64,000 nt of DNA from NCBI GenBank assembly GCA_964590395.1, contig CAZPVT010000005.1, forward strand, positions 124,001 to 188,000, written 5' to 3'. The position numbers and the translations under genes are program-made. Numbering within the stretch: the stretch's first letter is position 1; the number at the start of each line of letters is the position of its first letter. Shown here piece after piece: positions 8,295 through 17,049 of this stretch. The notes beneath the pieces were generated by a model. That model ran no database searches and was not told where the DNA came from. It saw nothing but the letters and a program-made list of their open reading frames with translations. Source of the DNA: JAOABP01 sp964590395 (GTDB lineage Bacteria; Hydrothermota; Tepidihabitantia; Tepidihabitantales; Tepidihabitantaceae).

Positions 8295-10523
8295 GTGTTT
8301 TTGTTCCGATTAGCAGTAGTTTTACTTTTGCTGGCAGGTGGTGTTAATGCGGGTATTGTCTGCGGGTTTGTGCGTGATGCCGGTGATGGTGAACCGCTTG
8401 CCTATGCCAATGTGGAGTTGAAGGGTACCGGATTAGGTACCACCACCGGTCAGAAAGGTTATTTCTGTCTGCGGGATGTGCCTGCCGGCTCTTACGAACT
8501 GGAGGTTTCCTATATCGGGTATCAGCCCTATCGGCAGGGGATTTCTGTTGCGGATGCCGGGGTTGTAAATGTAAATGTGGAGTTGCGGACCGAGCCGGTG
8601 AGGATTGATGAGGTAAAGGTTACCGCGGAGCGGGCAAGGTTTGAGCGGGAGGTGCAGATTTCCACCCAGCGGATTGACACCCGGCAGTTGGTACTGGTAC
8701 CGAAACTGGGTGGTGAGGTTGATATCCTGCGCAGTGTTGCAATGATGCCCGGGGTCATTACCGTTTCCGATTTTTCCAATAAACTTTATATTCGTGGTGG
8801 TTCGCCGGACCAGAATCTGATTCTTCTGGATGGAATTACCGTTTACAATCCTGCCCATCTGTTCGGGATCTTTTCACCTTTTATTGCAGAGGCGGTGAGT
8901 GATGTTACGCTTTACGCCGGTGGTTTTCCCGCTCAATACGGGTCCAGGTTGAGTTCGGTGCTGGAGGTAAATACCCGGCAGGGCAATACTAAGCGGTACA
9001 CCGGTGAAGGTTCGGTTTCCATTATTGCGGCGAAAGGAATTGTTGAGGGTCCGATTCCGCGCGGTTCGTTTCTGTTTGCAGGCAGACGGACCTACCTGCC
9101 GGATGTGATATTAAAACTTTTCGGTGTTGCTGGTCTGAACTACTATTTTTATGACCTGATGGGTAAGGTAAATTACGGGATAAATGATAATCAGCAGTTG
9201 AGTTTTGCCCTGCTCGGTTCTGAGGATGTGTTGAGTTTCTGGGATCCGGGTAATCCGGATGCGTTTAAGACCCGGCTTTCCTGGGGAAACCGTGGGGTAT
9301 CTTTAAGGTTGAACAGTGTTTTTAATCCGGTTCTGTATGGTGAGGTGATCACTGCCTGGAGCAACTTTTTTTCCGGGTTCAAGGTGCGTTTTTCCGAGGT
9401 TGAGGATTTAACGATGAAGGGGGAGCTGAATAACTGGAGTCTGAGGGCGAATTTTACCTGGTATCCGCTTGACCGTCATACGGTCGGATTCGGCCTGGAT
9501 GGACAGATAAACCGGATGGGTTTAAGGGTGGATTTTGATACCACCCGTTTTAATGCCCGGGAGAGTCTTTTCCCGGTGGCGATCTATGTTGACGATAAAT
9601 ATGAGGTGATTAAAAAGAAACTCTTTGTTAGACCCGGGATTCGTTTTGCCTATTACTCCAAAGGTAACCGGCTGGAGCCAGAGCCCAGATTAGGGCTAAA
9701 GTACCTGCCCGAGAGAAATATGGCGCTTAATCTTTCTTTGGGCAGATTTACCCAGCCTTTGGTCACGCTGAACTCTACAGAGGCGATATTTTCAATTTAT
9801 GATGTCTGGGTACCGGTGCCTGAAAATAGAAGGTTGCCCAGCGCCTGGCATTATATTCTGGGTGTTGAGAGGTGGTTAAGGGAGGATTTTACGGTTCAGG
9901 TTGAGGGGTATTACAAGGATTATTCCCACCTGCTTGAGACCAGATACGGTGATTTTTTCACCCCGCCAGACTCACTGCTTGATGCCGATGGTTACTCCTT
10001 AGGTACGGAACTACTGGTGCGGAAGAATTCGGGCAGGATTAATGGCTGGCTTGCCTATTCTTATATGTGGACAGTCCGTCAGATTGAAACCGAGGTTTAT
10101 CATCCTCATTACGACCGCCGGCACAATTTGAATCTGGTTTTGAACTTTCCGTCGCTGATATTAAATTTTGATCTTTCCTTGCATCTGACAGTTGGTTCTG
10201 GATTACCTTATTCTGGAGCGATAGGTTATTATCAACGAGTGATCGAACGGCCGGGAGGTAAATCTGAGGCGATTTGGTGGGTGATCGGTAGCGAACGGGA
10301 CGGGTTAAGGTATCCGGTATATCATCGTGTGGATTTGGGTCTGTCCCGTACCGGCAGGATCGGCAGGATGGAGGTAGGGCTGTTTTTGGATATCATCAAT
10401 CTCTATAATGCCCGTAATGTCCTTTTGTATTACTGGGATGTTAATCCGGAGGGCATACCGGAACGACACCAGATCAATATGATTCCGATTCTACCCACGT
10501 TGGGAATAAGAGCGAGGTTCTGA
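8295..10523 (+). CDS. TonB-dependent outer-membrane receptor with carboxypeptidase-regulatory-like N-domain
   Basis: 742 aa from a GTG start, with a signal peptide (LAVVLLLLAGGVNA). Residues about 18-100 form a CarboxypepD_reg-like beta-sandwich (GxVRDAGDGEPLAYANVELKG and GYFCLRDVPAGSYEL). The plug domain follows (IDILRSVAMMPGV, LYIRGGSPDQNLILLDGITVYN). The remainder is a 22-strand-type barrel of alternating aromatic segments. Such receptors import large or scarce substrates using TonB/ExbBD energy from the inner membrane; no TonB or ExbBD gene is in the window. The next gene overlaps by 1 nt and encodes a DUF4249-like lipoprotein, a common partner of these receptors in Bacteroidota. The substrate is unknown. 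Confidence 0.88.
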   Translation: MFLFRLAVVLLLLAGGVNAGIVCGFVRDAGDGEPLAYANVELKGTGLGTTTGQKGYFCLRDVPAGSYELEVSYIGYQPYRQGISVADAGVVNVNVELRTEPVRIDEVKVTAERARFEREVQISTQRIDTRQLVLVPKLGGEVDILRSVAMMPGVITVSDFSNKLYIRGGSPDQNLILLDGITVYNPAHLFGIFSPFIAEAVSDVTLYAGGFPAQYGSRLSSVLEVNTRQGNTKRYTGEGSVSIIAAKGIVEGPIPRGSFLFAGRRTYLPDVILKLFGVAGLNYYFYDLMGKVNYGINDNQQLSFALLGSEDVLSFWDPGNPDAFKTRLSWGNRGVSLRLNSVFNPVLYGEVITAWSNFFSGFKVRFSEVEDLTMKGELNNWSLRANFTWYPLDRHTVGFGLDGQINRMGLRVDFDTTRFNARESLFPVAIYVDDKYEVIKKKLFVRPGIRFAYYSKGNRLEPEPRLGLKYLPERNMALNLSLGRFTQPLVTLNSTEAIFSIYDVWVPVPENRRLPSAWHYILGVERWLREDFTVQVEGYYKDYSHLLETRYGDFFTPPDSLLDADGYSLGTELLVRKNSGRINGWLAYSYMWTVRQIETEVYHPHYDRRHNLNLVLNFPSLILNFDLSLHLTVGSGLPYSGAIGYYQRVIERPGGKSEAIWWVIGSERDGLRYPVYHRVDLGLSRTGRIGRMEVGLFLDIINLYNARNVLLYYWDVNPEGIPERHQINMIPILPTLGIRARF

Positions 10524-11299
10524 TGCGTGGTAGATTTCTGGTGCTTATGCTTTTCTTCGCTCTGCTTGCCTGTGAGTCGCCACCACCAGCCCGATTTTCG
10601 CCTCAACTGGTTGTGCACTGTCTGCTAAGAGCAGGAGAGGCAGTGGTTTTTGCCCGCGTTAACCGTACTTATGATCTGAAGGAAAGGTTTAATCCGGTGT
10701 TTCCTGATGCCCGGGTGAGAATTTTTTGCCACGAGGATTATCTTTTGCGTTACGGTGCAGGAGACACCTATTATACTGACCAACCGGTTCCGGTTAACAC
10801 CGGAGACACCTGGCAGATTCAGGTGGTAAAATCCGGGTTTGATACGGTTTGGGGACGGACAGTGGTGCCCGCTGGTTTTGATATTGGGTTTCCCCGAAAT
10901 GGTGATACAGTTTCGATTGCGGACTCAATAGTGTGGAGTCGGAGTAGAAACGCGTGTGGCTATTATCTGTCTTTCCGTCAGATAATAGAAGGAGACACCT
11001 CTTATCTTGACGCCCTGATACCCAATGACTCGTTCGGCATTAACTATGACCCACTTTTTGTCCGGATTCCAAGGATGCTGTTTCTTACCTTGGTTGCGCC
11101 GCCGCCGGATTCGCCACCGAGACCTTGCACCCTCTGGGTCTGGGCGCTTGATACTAACTACTATCACTGGGTGCGCGGTGGTTTCGGATTGGGGGATTCG
11201 TCAAGAGTTACCGGTGGACTGGGAGTTTTGGGTTCGGCAGTTGAGCGGTGGCGGGTGGTTTTTGTGCGGGGTGATACCACCGTGAATCTCAGGCGGTAG
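10523..11299 (+). CDS. DUF4249-like outer-membrane lipoprotein
   Basis: 258 aa. The N-terminus ends in a clean lipobox (FFALLAC, acylated Cys17). The following SPQLVVHCLLRAGEAVVFARVNRTYDLKE and the beta-rich body ending in a VFVRGDTT strand resemble DUF4249 lipoproteins, which are encoded directly downstream of TonB receptors with CarboxypepD_reg domains. The start codon overlaps the receptor's stop (TGATG), so the pair is translationally coupled. It is likely a surface or periplasmic accessory of the receptor, perhaps in ligand capture. This rests on context and overall shape, not on a motif. Confidence 0.65.
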   Translation: MRGRFLVLMLFFALLACESPPPARFSPQLVVHCLLRAGEAVVFARVNRTYDLKERFNPVFPDARVRIFCHEDYLLRYGAGDTYYTDQPVPVNTGDTWQIQVVKSGFDTVWGRTVVPAGFDIGFPRNGDTVSIADSIVWSRSRNACGYYLSFRQIIEGDTSYLDALIPNDSFGINYDPLFVRIPRMLFLTLVAPPPDSPPRPCTLWVWALDTNYYHWVRGGFGLGDSSRVTGGLGVLGSAVERWRVVFVRGDTTVNLRR

Positions 11300-11304
11300 T
11301 CTGA

Positions 11305-11333
11305 TTGACTTGCTGGACAGGGTTAATTAAAAT
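11305..11333 (+). promoter_or_regulatory. Promoter of nrdJ
   Basis: TTGACT (11305-11310), a 17-nt spacer and TAAAAT (11328-11333) lie 6 nt before the ATG at 11340. The predicted mRNA is leaderless and no Shine-Dalgarno site is present. No B12-riboswitch-like leader fits in the 40 nt between the flanking genes. Confidence 0.7.
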
Positions 11334-11339
11334 GGAACT

Positions 11340-13502
11340 ATGATGTCGGTGGTGTTAACCGAAAATGCACTTGAGGTGTTGCGTCGACGATATCTGCGTC
11401 GGGATGAGGAAGGGAAAATAATTGAAACTCCAGAGCAGATGTTTGAGCGGGTGGCAAAGGCGATAGCCCAGGTGGAAGTAAATTACGGGGCAAAACAAGG
11501 GGAGGTCGACGCACTGACTGAGGAATTCTACCAGCTGCTTGCCAACCTGCGGTTTCTCCCTAACTCACCAACACTGATGAATGCGGGAACAGAACTTGGA
11601 CAGTTGAGCGCCTGTTTCGTTTTGCCGGTCGGCGATTCAATGGAGGAGATCTTTGATGCGGTTAAAAATGCGGCGCTAATTCATAAATCGGGTGGCGGAA
11701 CCGGCTTCAGTTTCTCTCGGTTAAGACCGAAGGGAGATGTGGTTGGTTCAACAAAGGGTATCAGTTCTGGACCGATCTCATTTATGGAGGTGTTTGATGC
11801 GGCTACCGAAGCGGTGAAGCAAGGTGGAAGGCGCCGCGGTGCCAATATGGGGTTGTTGCGCGTTGATCATCCCGATATTCTGGAGTTTATCACCTGCAAG
11901 GATGATGTTAACCGTTTCACCAATTTTAACATTTCCGTGGGTGTAACCGAGGAGTTTATCAGGTCCGCACTTAACGATGGGGATTATGGGTTGATAAATC
12001 CGCGTAACAATCAGGAGGTAAGAAGGCTGAAGGCAAGAACGGTACTGAATATGATCGTGCATCAGGCATGGGAAAACGGTGAACCGGGTTTAGTTTTTCT
12101 CGACCGAGTAAATGCTGACAATCCAACACCCGCACTGGGAAATATTGAGGCGACAAACCCCTGTGGTGAGCAACCGCTCCTGCCGTATGAATCCTGTAAT
12201 CTCGGTTCAATAAATCTAGCACGGATGTTAGGGGAAAAGGGAATTGACTGGGAGCTTTTGCACACGACGGTCAGGCAGGCGGTGCATTTTCTTGATAATG
12301 TTATCGATGCTAATCATTATCCGCTCCCGGTGATTAAAGAACAGACCAATGGTAACCGTAAAATTGGGCTGGGAGTGATGGGTTGGGCAGATCTTCTGGT
12401 TCAGTTGAAAATCCCCTATAACTCCTCTGAGGCGTTAGAGTTGGCTCAGAGGGTAATTGGTTTTATTGCTGAGGAGGGCAAGCGAGCATCGAGCAAACTG
12501 GCAGAAGAGCGCGGGGTATTCCCTAATTTTAGGCAGAGCGTATACTATCCCCATTTGCCGTTGCGCAACGCCACAATTACCACTATCGCTCCAACCGGTA
12601 GTATAAGCATCATCGCCGGGTGTAGTAGTGGAATTGAGCCTTATTTTGCCCTGGCTTACGAACGGAATGTGCTGAATGGGACAAAATTAAAGGAGGTTAA
12701 TCCCTATCTGAGAGAGGAGTTGATAAGGCGGGGGCTGTGGTGCGATTCATTGGTTGATGAATTAATTAACCGGGGGAAAATCGGTGAGCTACCGGGTATC
12801 CCTGAGGATTTAAAACGGCTGTTCCTTACCGCTTTGGAGTTAACGCCAGAGGAGCACGTGAGAATACAGGCGGCATTTCAGCGTTCCACCCACAACGCGG
12901 TGAGTAAAACCGTGAATTTGCCGAATACCGCGACCGAAGATGACGTATGGCAGGTATTTACTTTAGCTTATGAACTGGGGTGTAAGGGGGTAACCGTATA
13001 CCGAGACGGTTCAAGAAGCGGGCAGGTGCTGGCAGTAAAGAGAAAAGAAAGCACGGTTAACCCTAAAGTAAGGCCATTGACACTATCCGGAGTAACCAGG
13101 AAAATGACCACCGGCTGTGGTAATCTGTATGTTACCATCAATCGAGATGAAGCACAGAGGATTTTTGAAGTGTTTACCAATATTGGCAAAGCCGGGGTTT
13201 GTGCTCAGGTACAGGCACAAGCGATCGGCAGGCTGGTTTCGCTGGCGCTGCGTGCCGGGGTTATGCCGGAGCAGATCGTCAGGCAGTTGAAGGGGCTGAA
13301 CTGTCAGTCTCCAGCTTGGACGAAGAATGAGAGGATCAGCAGTTGTGCGGATGCGATTGCCAAGGCGCTGGAACAGGAGCTGGGGATAGTTATCGAAAAT
13401 AAGGAGGGTTTGGAAGGAGCCTGTCCTGATTGTGGAGGGAGGGTGGAGTTTCAGGAGGGGTGCTTAGTCTGTGTTGCCTGCGGATTTAGTAAGTGTCCTT
13501 AA
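11340..13502 (+). CDS. nrdJ: Vitamin B12-dependent (class II) ribonucleotide reductase
   Basis: 720 aa. It reduces ribonucleotides to deoxyribonucleotides using adenosylcobalamin to make the active-site thiyl radical, oxygen-independently, in the cytoplasm. Visible are LRFLPNSPTLMNAGTELGQLSACF (with a redox cysteine), KSGGGTGFSFSRLRP, the NPCGEQPLLPYESCNLGSINL block with the radical-site NxCxE, and APTGSISIIAGCSSGIEP. The C-terminal part carries a TSCPD-type domain (MTTGCGNLYVTINRD) and ends in a zinc-ribbon pair (CPDCGGR...CVACGFSKCP) that feeds reducing equivalents. Length and order match the NrdJ/NrdZ group. It is a single-gene transcription unit, ending in a hairpin. Confidence 0.96.
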   Translation: MMSVVLTENALEVLRRRYLRRDEEGKIIETPEQMFERVAKAIAQVEVNYGAKQGEVDALTEEFYQLLANLRFLPNSPTLMNAGTELGQLSACFVLPVGDSMEEIFDAVKNAALIHKSGGGTGFSFSRLRPKGDVVGSTKGISSGPISFMEVFDAATEAVKQGGRRRGANMGLLRVDHPDILEFITCKDDVNRFTNFNISVGVTEEFIRSALNDGDYGLINPRNNQEVRRLKARTVLNMIVHQAWENGEPGLVFLDRVNADNPTPALGNIEATNPCGEQPLLPYESCNLGSINLARMLGEKGIDWELLHTTVRQAVHFLDNVIDANHYPLPVIKEQTNGNRKIGLGVMGWADLLVQLKIPYNSSEALELAQRVIGFIAEEGKRASSKLAEERGVFPNFRQSVYYPHLPLRNATITTIAPTGSISIIAGCSSGIEPYFALAYERNVLNGTKLKEVNPYLREELIRRGLWCDSLVDELINRGKIGELPGIPEDLKRLFLTALELTPEEHVRIQAAFQRSTHNAVSKTVNLPNTATEDDVWQVFTLAYELGCKGVTVYRDGSRSGQVLAVKRKESTVNPKVRPLTLSGVTRKMTTGCGNLYVTINRDEAQRIFEVFTNIGKAGVCAQVQAQAIGRLVSLALRAGVMPEQIVRQLKGLNCQSPAWTKNERISSCADAIAKALEQELGIVIENKEGLEGACPDCGGRVEFQEGCLVCVACGFSKCP

Positions 13503-13518
13503 ATTTAATTTTAAGGAC
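13495..13518 (+). terminator. Hairpin overlapping the nrdJ stop codon
   Basis: Perfect 9-bp arms GTCCTTAAA (13495-13503) and TTTAAGGAC (13510-13518) enclose a 6-nt loop and overlap the TAA. There is no following U-run, so it may act as a weak terminator or 3' stabiliser. Confidence 0.4.
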
Positions 13519-13568
13519 TGCCGTTAGTTACTGATTAATACCCGGGGATGACACGATCGGGTAAGTTC

Positions 13569-13596
13569 TTGACTTGCTTAAAATTGTGGTTATGCT
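13569..13596 (+). promoter_or_regulatory. Promoter of the methyltransferase gene
   Basis: TTGACT (13569-13574), a 16-nt spacer and TATGCT (13591-13596) lie 8 nt before the ATG at 13605, again giving a nearly leaderless arrangement. Confidence 0.6.
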
Positions 13597-13604
13597 GAAG
13601 ATAT

Positions 13605-14633
13605 ATGCCGAAAACATACACGGCAATTGAAAGTTGGATAGTCACCAATTTGCAGTTAACGCCGTCAAATAGTATTGAGCAGACCTATGAAAGGCTGGAG
13701 CGACAGGGAGATAACCTACCGTTGCTTAATGCCCCGCAGGATTTAACTAATCCGGCGCATTTTATCGAGGAGGCGGTAATCTGGGATTTTGCTTTACATC
13801 TGGCGGGGTGTGAGAAGGTGCTGGATGTTGGTTGTGGTGATGGCTGGCCCAGCCTGCGGCTTGCTAACCATTTTCCCATCTTGGTGGCGGTTGACGCTTC
13901 AGCCCGCCGTGTTGCTACTGCACAAGCCAATGCCCGGCGTTTAGGATTAAAGAATGTGAGTATTAAACAGATGTCAGCGCTGGAAATGGATTTTCCCGAT
14001 AGTTCGTTTGATGGTGTGGTCGCAGCGAGTGTTATTGAGCAGACAACCAATCCTTATCAGGCACTACGAGAGATTTTCCGGGTGCTTAAACCAGGGGGAA
14101 AATTGCGGCTGTTTTTTGAACCGGGCGATAACAGCACCAAGGGAGTTAGCGAGCGGGTTTTTATTTCGGAGACCGAGGATTCCCCCGGGTATCATTATGT
14201 CTTGAAACACAGTCGCCCTCCGTGGGAACGTAACTATCTGGTCAAATTTCCCCCAACTCCAGAGGTTAAAGATGCTTTCCGGCGGTTGCACAGTCTGATC
14301 GAAAGGCTGGGCTCAAATCCGAGACAGGCGCCAGAAATTGGCCTGAATTTTTTAACAGAAAACCAGACTCAAATCCTGGGGGTAAGCTGGTATGAAATAG
14401 AACTTTTTACCAGTGAGACGATGAAGGAGACTTTGGAAGAGGTTGGTTTTGAGGAAGTGGATGTCATTTATTCGGCTGGCACTTTTGCGCGCCGGTTTTT
14501 CCCTTTGATACAGGAGCAAGGGCTTTCCAGTATTCAACTGGCGGCTTGCTGTCGTGCTCTGGCAGAAATTAGTAAGGACATTTCAGCACCACATATTTCC
14601 GGCGAACCGATTGTTGCAGTAAGACCAAAATGA
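13605..14633 (+). CDS. Class I SAM-dependent methyltransferase
   Basis: 342 aa. The Rossmann-type SAM-binding core is clear: VLDVGCGDGWPSLRLA (motif I, about residues 72-87), VAVDAS (acidic ribose-contact loop), MSALEMDFPDSSFDGVVAAS (motifs II/III) and REIFRVLKPGGKLRLFF (post-motif III). The C-terminal 130 residues are a less conserved accessory domain that probably sets the substrate. No motif separates quinone, lipid, small-molecule or protein targets. It is probably cytoplasmic and co-transcribed with the PDZ lipoprotein gene 18 nt downstream. Confidence 0.88.
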   Translation: MPKTYTAIESWIVTNLQLTPSNSIEQTYERLERQGDNLPLLNAPQDLTNPAHFIEEAVIWDFALHLAGCEKVLDVGCGDGWPSLRLANHFPILVAVDASARRVATAQANARRLGLKNVSIKQMSALEMDFPDSSFDGVVAASVIEQTTNPYQALREIFRVLKPGGKLRLFFEPGDNSTKGVSERVFISETEDSPGYHYVLKHSRPPWERNYLVKFPPTPEVKDAFRRLHSLIERLGSNPRQAPEIGLNFLTENQTQILGVSWYEIELFTSETMKETLEEVGFEEVDVIYSAGTFARRFFPLIQEQGLSSIQLAACCRALAEISKDISAPHISGEPIVAVRPK

Positions 14634-14651
14634 TATAATAAGGAGGGGGTT

Positions 14652-15932
14652 ATGGGTAGTTATCTGGATAAAAGACGGAGGTGGACGGTACTCGGTAAAA
14701 TGGTCTTATTTCTGGCAGTGGTTCTTAGCTACTGTCAGCGCCCACCCGAAGGCAAGCGAATCGGTAGTAGTTATCAGGAACTGTCAAAGGCAGAGGTTTG
14801 GAAAGTGCCATCCCGTAGTCAGGCACAAATTATCGGTTTGCGACCCGGGGATTTAATAATCGCCTATAATGACGAGGTCATTAAAAATTTTGGGGATTAT
14901 CTTGCCGCAGAAAAGCATCTGGTGGGAACCCGGGAAGCAGTGAAGTTAACCGTTTTGCGCGATGAGCAGGAGATAAATCTTGAGACAAAACCGGTACCGC
15001 TCAGCTTCATTCCCAGGACGAAAATGTACAGTGCCAGTCTTGCTAAAGCCTTGGATGATATCCTGCAACATTTCGGACAGCAAGGCTTTTATGACTGGCT
15101 GGCAGCGATGACTGGCGAGTCTTTTGCATTGACACTGCTGGACCAGGACTGTCAATCGTGGGGTGGAGATGGATTGGCGGATAACTATCTTACCAATGTT
15201 GGCAAATTCACCGGGTTGTCTTTTCGGACGATCTATCAGAGTTCAGCAGGAGATACGGAGGAGCAATATAGGGCACGTGCGGCATTGGCACAGGGATTAG
15301 CAGAGAACAAATTTGTCCTCGTTTACGGTGGTTGGGAAAAGGTTTCAGGTAATGGTTGGGGGATTGTGGTGCGTTTTGATTCCAAAGATTCGGTTTTTTA
15401 TGGCTATGCGATTGAGGATGGAGAGGAGCAGGCGTTGAAGAGGGGGCTTGTCCGTGCCTATGAGGTTAAATTTCGAGGCAAGGTTAATATTGAGTTGCCT
15501 ATATTGGTAACCACAGTATTGGAACAGGCGCTGGAGATGGGCCTGGCGGCCAGTGATTCTGGTTGGCACTCCGGGCTGGAGGCTTACGATGTCATTCTGA
15601 AACAACTAGAGCGGTTCCCACTCTGTCCAGAAGGAGTTGATGTCAGTAATCTGTGCTTTTACAATATGGTCTGGCGTCTGATCAGCAAGAAAGAAAGTGC
15701 CAATCGGTTCCTTTATGAGATGAGAGAAGTTCTACCAGAGGGAGCAGAAATGTTTGAAGAGGTTATCGGCCGAAATCGGGCGATTATTGGCCGACTGGAA
15801 GGGGTTGCGGCTGCTGGGGTAAGTTTCAATTCTTTAGATGAGCAAAGAAAGGTCGCCAAGGTTATTTACGAAATCCAGCAGATTGAAAACGATATTCTTG
15901 GGATTTATGAAGAGATAATCGGCGAGTTGTAA
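14652..15932 (+). CDS. PDZ-domain lipoprotein of unknown function
   Basis: 426 aa with a strong ribosome site (AAGGAGGGGG) before the ATG. The N-terminus has a hydrophobic stretch ending in lipobox-like LSYC (Cys28), so it is probably a membrane-anchored lipoprotein. Residues about 38-110 form a PDZ domain (KVPSRSQAQIIGLRPGDLIIAYN, then NFGDYL). The middle part (about 120-300) has ESFALTLLDQDCQSWGGDG and repeated beta strands, vaguely like NlpC/BtrH-type cysteine-hydrolase folds, though no catalytic triad can be assigned. The C-terminus is helical. PDZ modules bind peptide C-termini, so a periplasmic sensing or quality-control role is possible. The partner is unknown. Confidence 0.65.
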   Translation: MGSYLDKRRRWTVLGKMVLFLAVVLSYCQRPPEGKRIGSSYQELSKAEVWKVPSRSQAQIIGLRPGDLIIAYNDEVIKNFGDYLAAEKHLVGTREAVKLTVLRDEQEINLETKPVPLSFIPRTKMYSASLAKALDDILQHFGQQGFYDWLAAMTGESFALTLLDQDCQSWGGDGLADNYLTNVGKFTGLSFRTIYQSSAGDTEEQYRARAALAQGLAENKFVLVYGGWEKVSGNGWGIVVRFDSKDSVFYGYAIEDGEEQALKRGLVRAYEVKFRGKVNIELPILVTTVLEQALEMGLAASDSGWHSGLEAYDVILKQLERFPLCPEGVDVSNLCFYNMVWRLISKKESANRFLYEMREVLPEGAEMFEEVIGRNRAIIGRLEGVAAAGVSFNSLDEQRKVAKVIYEIQQIENDILGIYEEIIGEL

Positions 15933-15949
15933 TTTGTAGGCAAAAGGAC

Positions 15950-16753
15950 TTACCAGGTTTTCCCGGTCGAATCAAAAGTCCATTTCTGTTTTGAAATTTT
16001 TAAATAGAGTTCAATTCCCCGGCGCCGGCCAATCATTTTTAAGCCGAACGAAGAGCGGGGTTTGATGTCAATCGCGGTGCGGGCAAAGGAGCCGAATATC
16101 CGAATCTGCCCGAATTCCAAGTAATAAGGAACGGTTTTAGGTATCCGCTTACTGATATCGGTGTTTCCCGGTAGCCAGACCACCGGTCGGTTGCAGGAAA
16201 TGGAGGTTGTTTCTCGGTTGATCATCGGTAGCAGTGCATACAAGGTCTCGGACAGGTCGAGTTTGTTAATCCTGAGTAGTTTTCTGGTTGTGGGTGAGAG
16301 AATATGTTCCAGCGCGACATCGGCGAGTTCGAACATTGAAAGTGTATCCCGGCTGCCGTACTGAAATGTTTGATCAAGGATATTGGAGAGCCAGACCAGT
16401 TGCCAGCCCGAGTCGGTAAAAAGCCAGTTCCCATAAATGTACTCGTAATCCTGTTTTCCTTGAAAGGTAACGTAGGTCGAAATATGTCCACCGCGTCCGC
16501 GGATCTCGATTAACCGGGTATTAATCTGGGCGATACGTCGATTTTTCACCCAAGCCTTCAGCGCGGAGTCGAAACGGAAAAACTCAATTTCCTGCCGGAA
16601 AGCCGGGACAAACAGTTCATAAATTGTCCGGCTGTCGTTGTTTAAGATTGCCGAACTGACCTTTTGTGCCTTATGGTTGAGTTGGTATTCGGTTTTAGGT
16701 TCGGCTGCGAGGATAATGGTATGGATAAGTAGGGGGGGGAAAATAAACTTCAC
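15950..16753 (-). CDS. Unknown secreted protein directly downstream of tRNA-Asp
   Basis: 267 aa from a GTG start that lies only 3 nt after the 3' end of tRNA-Asp. The N-terminal FIFPPLLIHTIILAAEP suggests a signal peptide. Residues about 25-130 resemble a nuclear-transport-factor-2-like or lumazine-binding-type cone (NNDSRTIYELFVPAFRQEIEFF, YGNWLFTDSGWQLVWLSN); this is a shape impression, not a motif. The remainder is beta-rich. There is no Shine-Dalgarno site. Translation probably depends on an mRNA 5' end made by tRNA 3' processing. It is convergent with the PDZ lipoprotein gene. Confidence 0.6.
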   Translation of the reverse strand: MKFIFPPLLIHTIILAAEPKTEYQLNHKAQKVSSAILNNDSRTIYELFVPAFRQEIEFFRFDSALKAWVKNRRIAQINTRLIEIRGRGGHISTYVTFQGKQDYEYIYGNWLFTDSGWQLVWLSNILDQTFQYGSRDTLSMFELADVALEHILSPTTRKLLRINKLDLSETLYALLPMINRETTSISCNRPVVWLPGNTDISKRIPKTVPYYLEFGQIRIFGSFARTAIDIKPRSSFGLKMIGRRRGIELYLKISKQKWTFDSTGKTW

Positions 16754-16756
16754 AAA

Positions 16757-16831
16757 CGGGCCCGACCAGATTTGAACTGGCGATCTTCGCCGTGACAGGG
16801 CGACGTGTTAACCATGCTACACTACGGGCCC
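16757..16831 (-). tRNA. tRNA-Asp (GTC)
   Basis: 75 nt. The acceptor stem pairs GGGCCCG with CGGGCCC; the anticodon stem CGCC/GGCG closes loop CTGTCAC (anticodon GTC); the T-arm is CCAG-TTCAAAT-CTGG and the discriminator is G. No genomic CCA. Confidence 0.97.
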
Positions 16832-16838
16832 TGATTAA

Positions 16839-16866
16839 ATACTATAATTCTGGTGGCGGATGTCAA
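16839..16866 (-). promoter_or_regulatory. Promoter of tRNA-Asp and the gene behind it
   Basis: On the minus strand, TTGACA (16866-16861), a 16-nt spacer and TAGTAT (16844-16839) lie 7 nt upstream of the mature tRNA 5' end. Confidence 0.6.
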
Positions 16867-17049
16867 ATCAGGACGTAATGGATGGGCGACAGTTGCCGCG
16901 ACTTTTGACGGCATTCCATAGCCTGAGATAAGTTGTGGGGAAAATAAGAGGGTTATTCTATTTGTTTTCTGGTTAATATCCAGGGAGTTGTGCTATTATG
17001 TTGACCATATATTAAATTTAAAATTTATACAAGTGAAAGGAGGTACTTT

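Noticed and set aside
11300..11340. Cobalamin riboswitch ahead of nrdJ
   Set aside because: The intergenic space is only 40 nt and is filled by a promoter adjacent to the ATG; no room for an aptamer.
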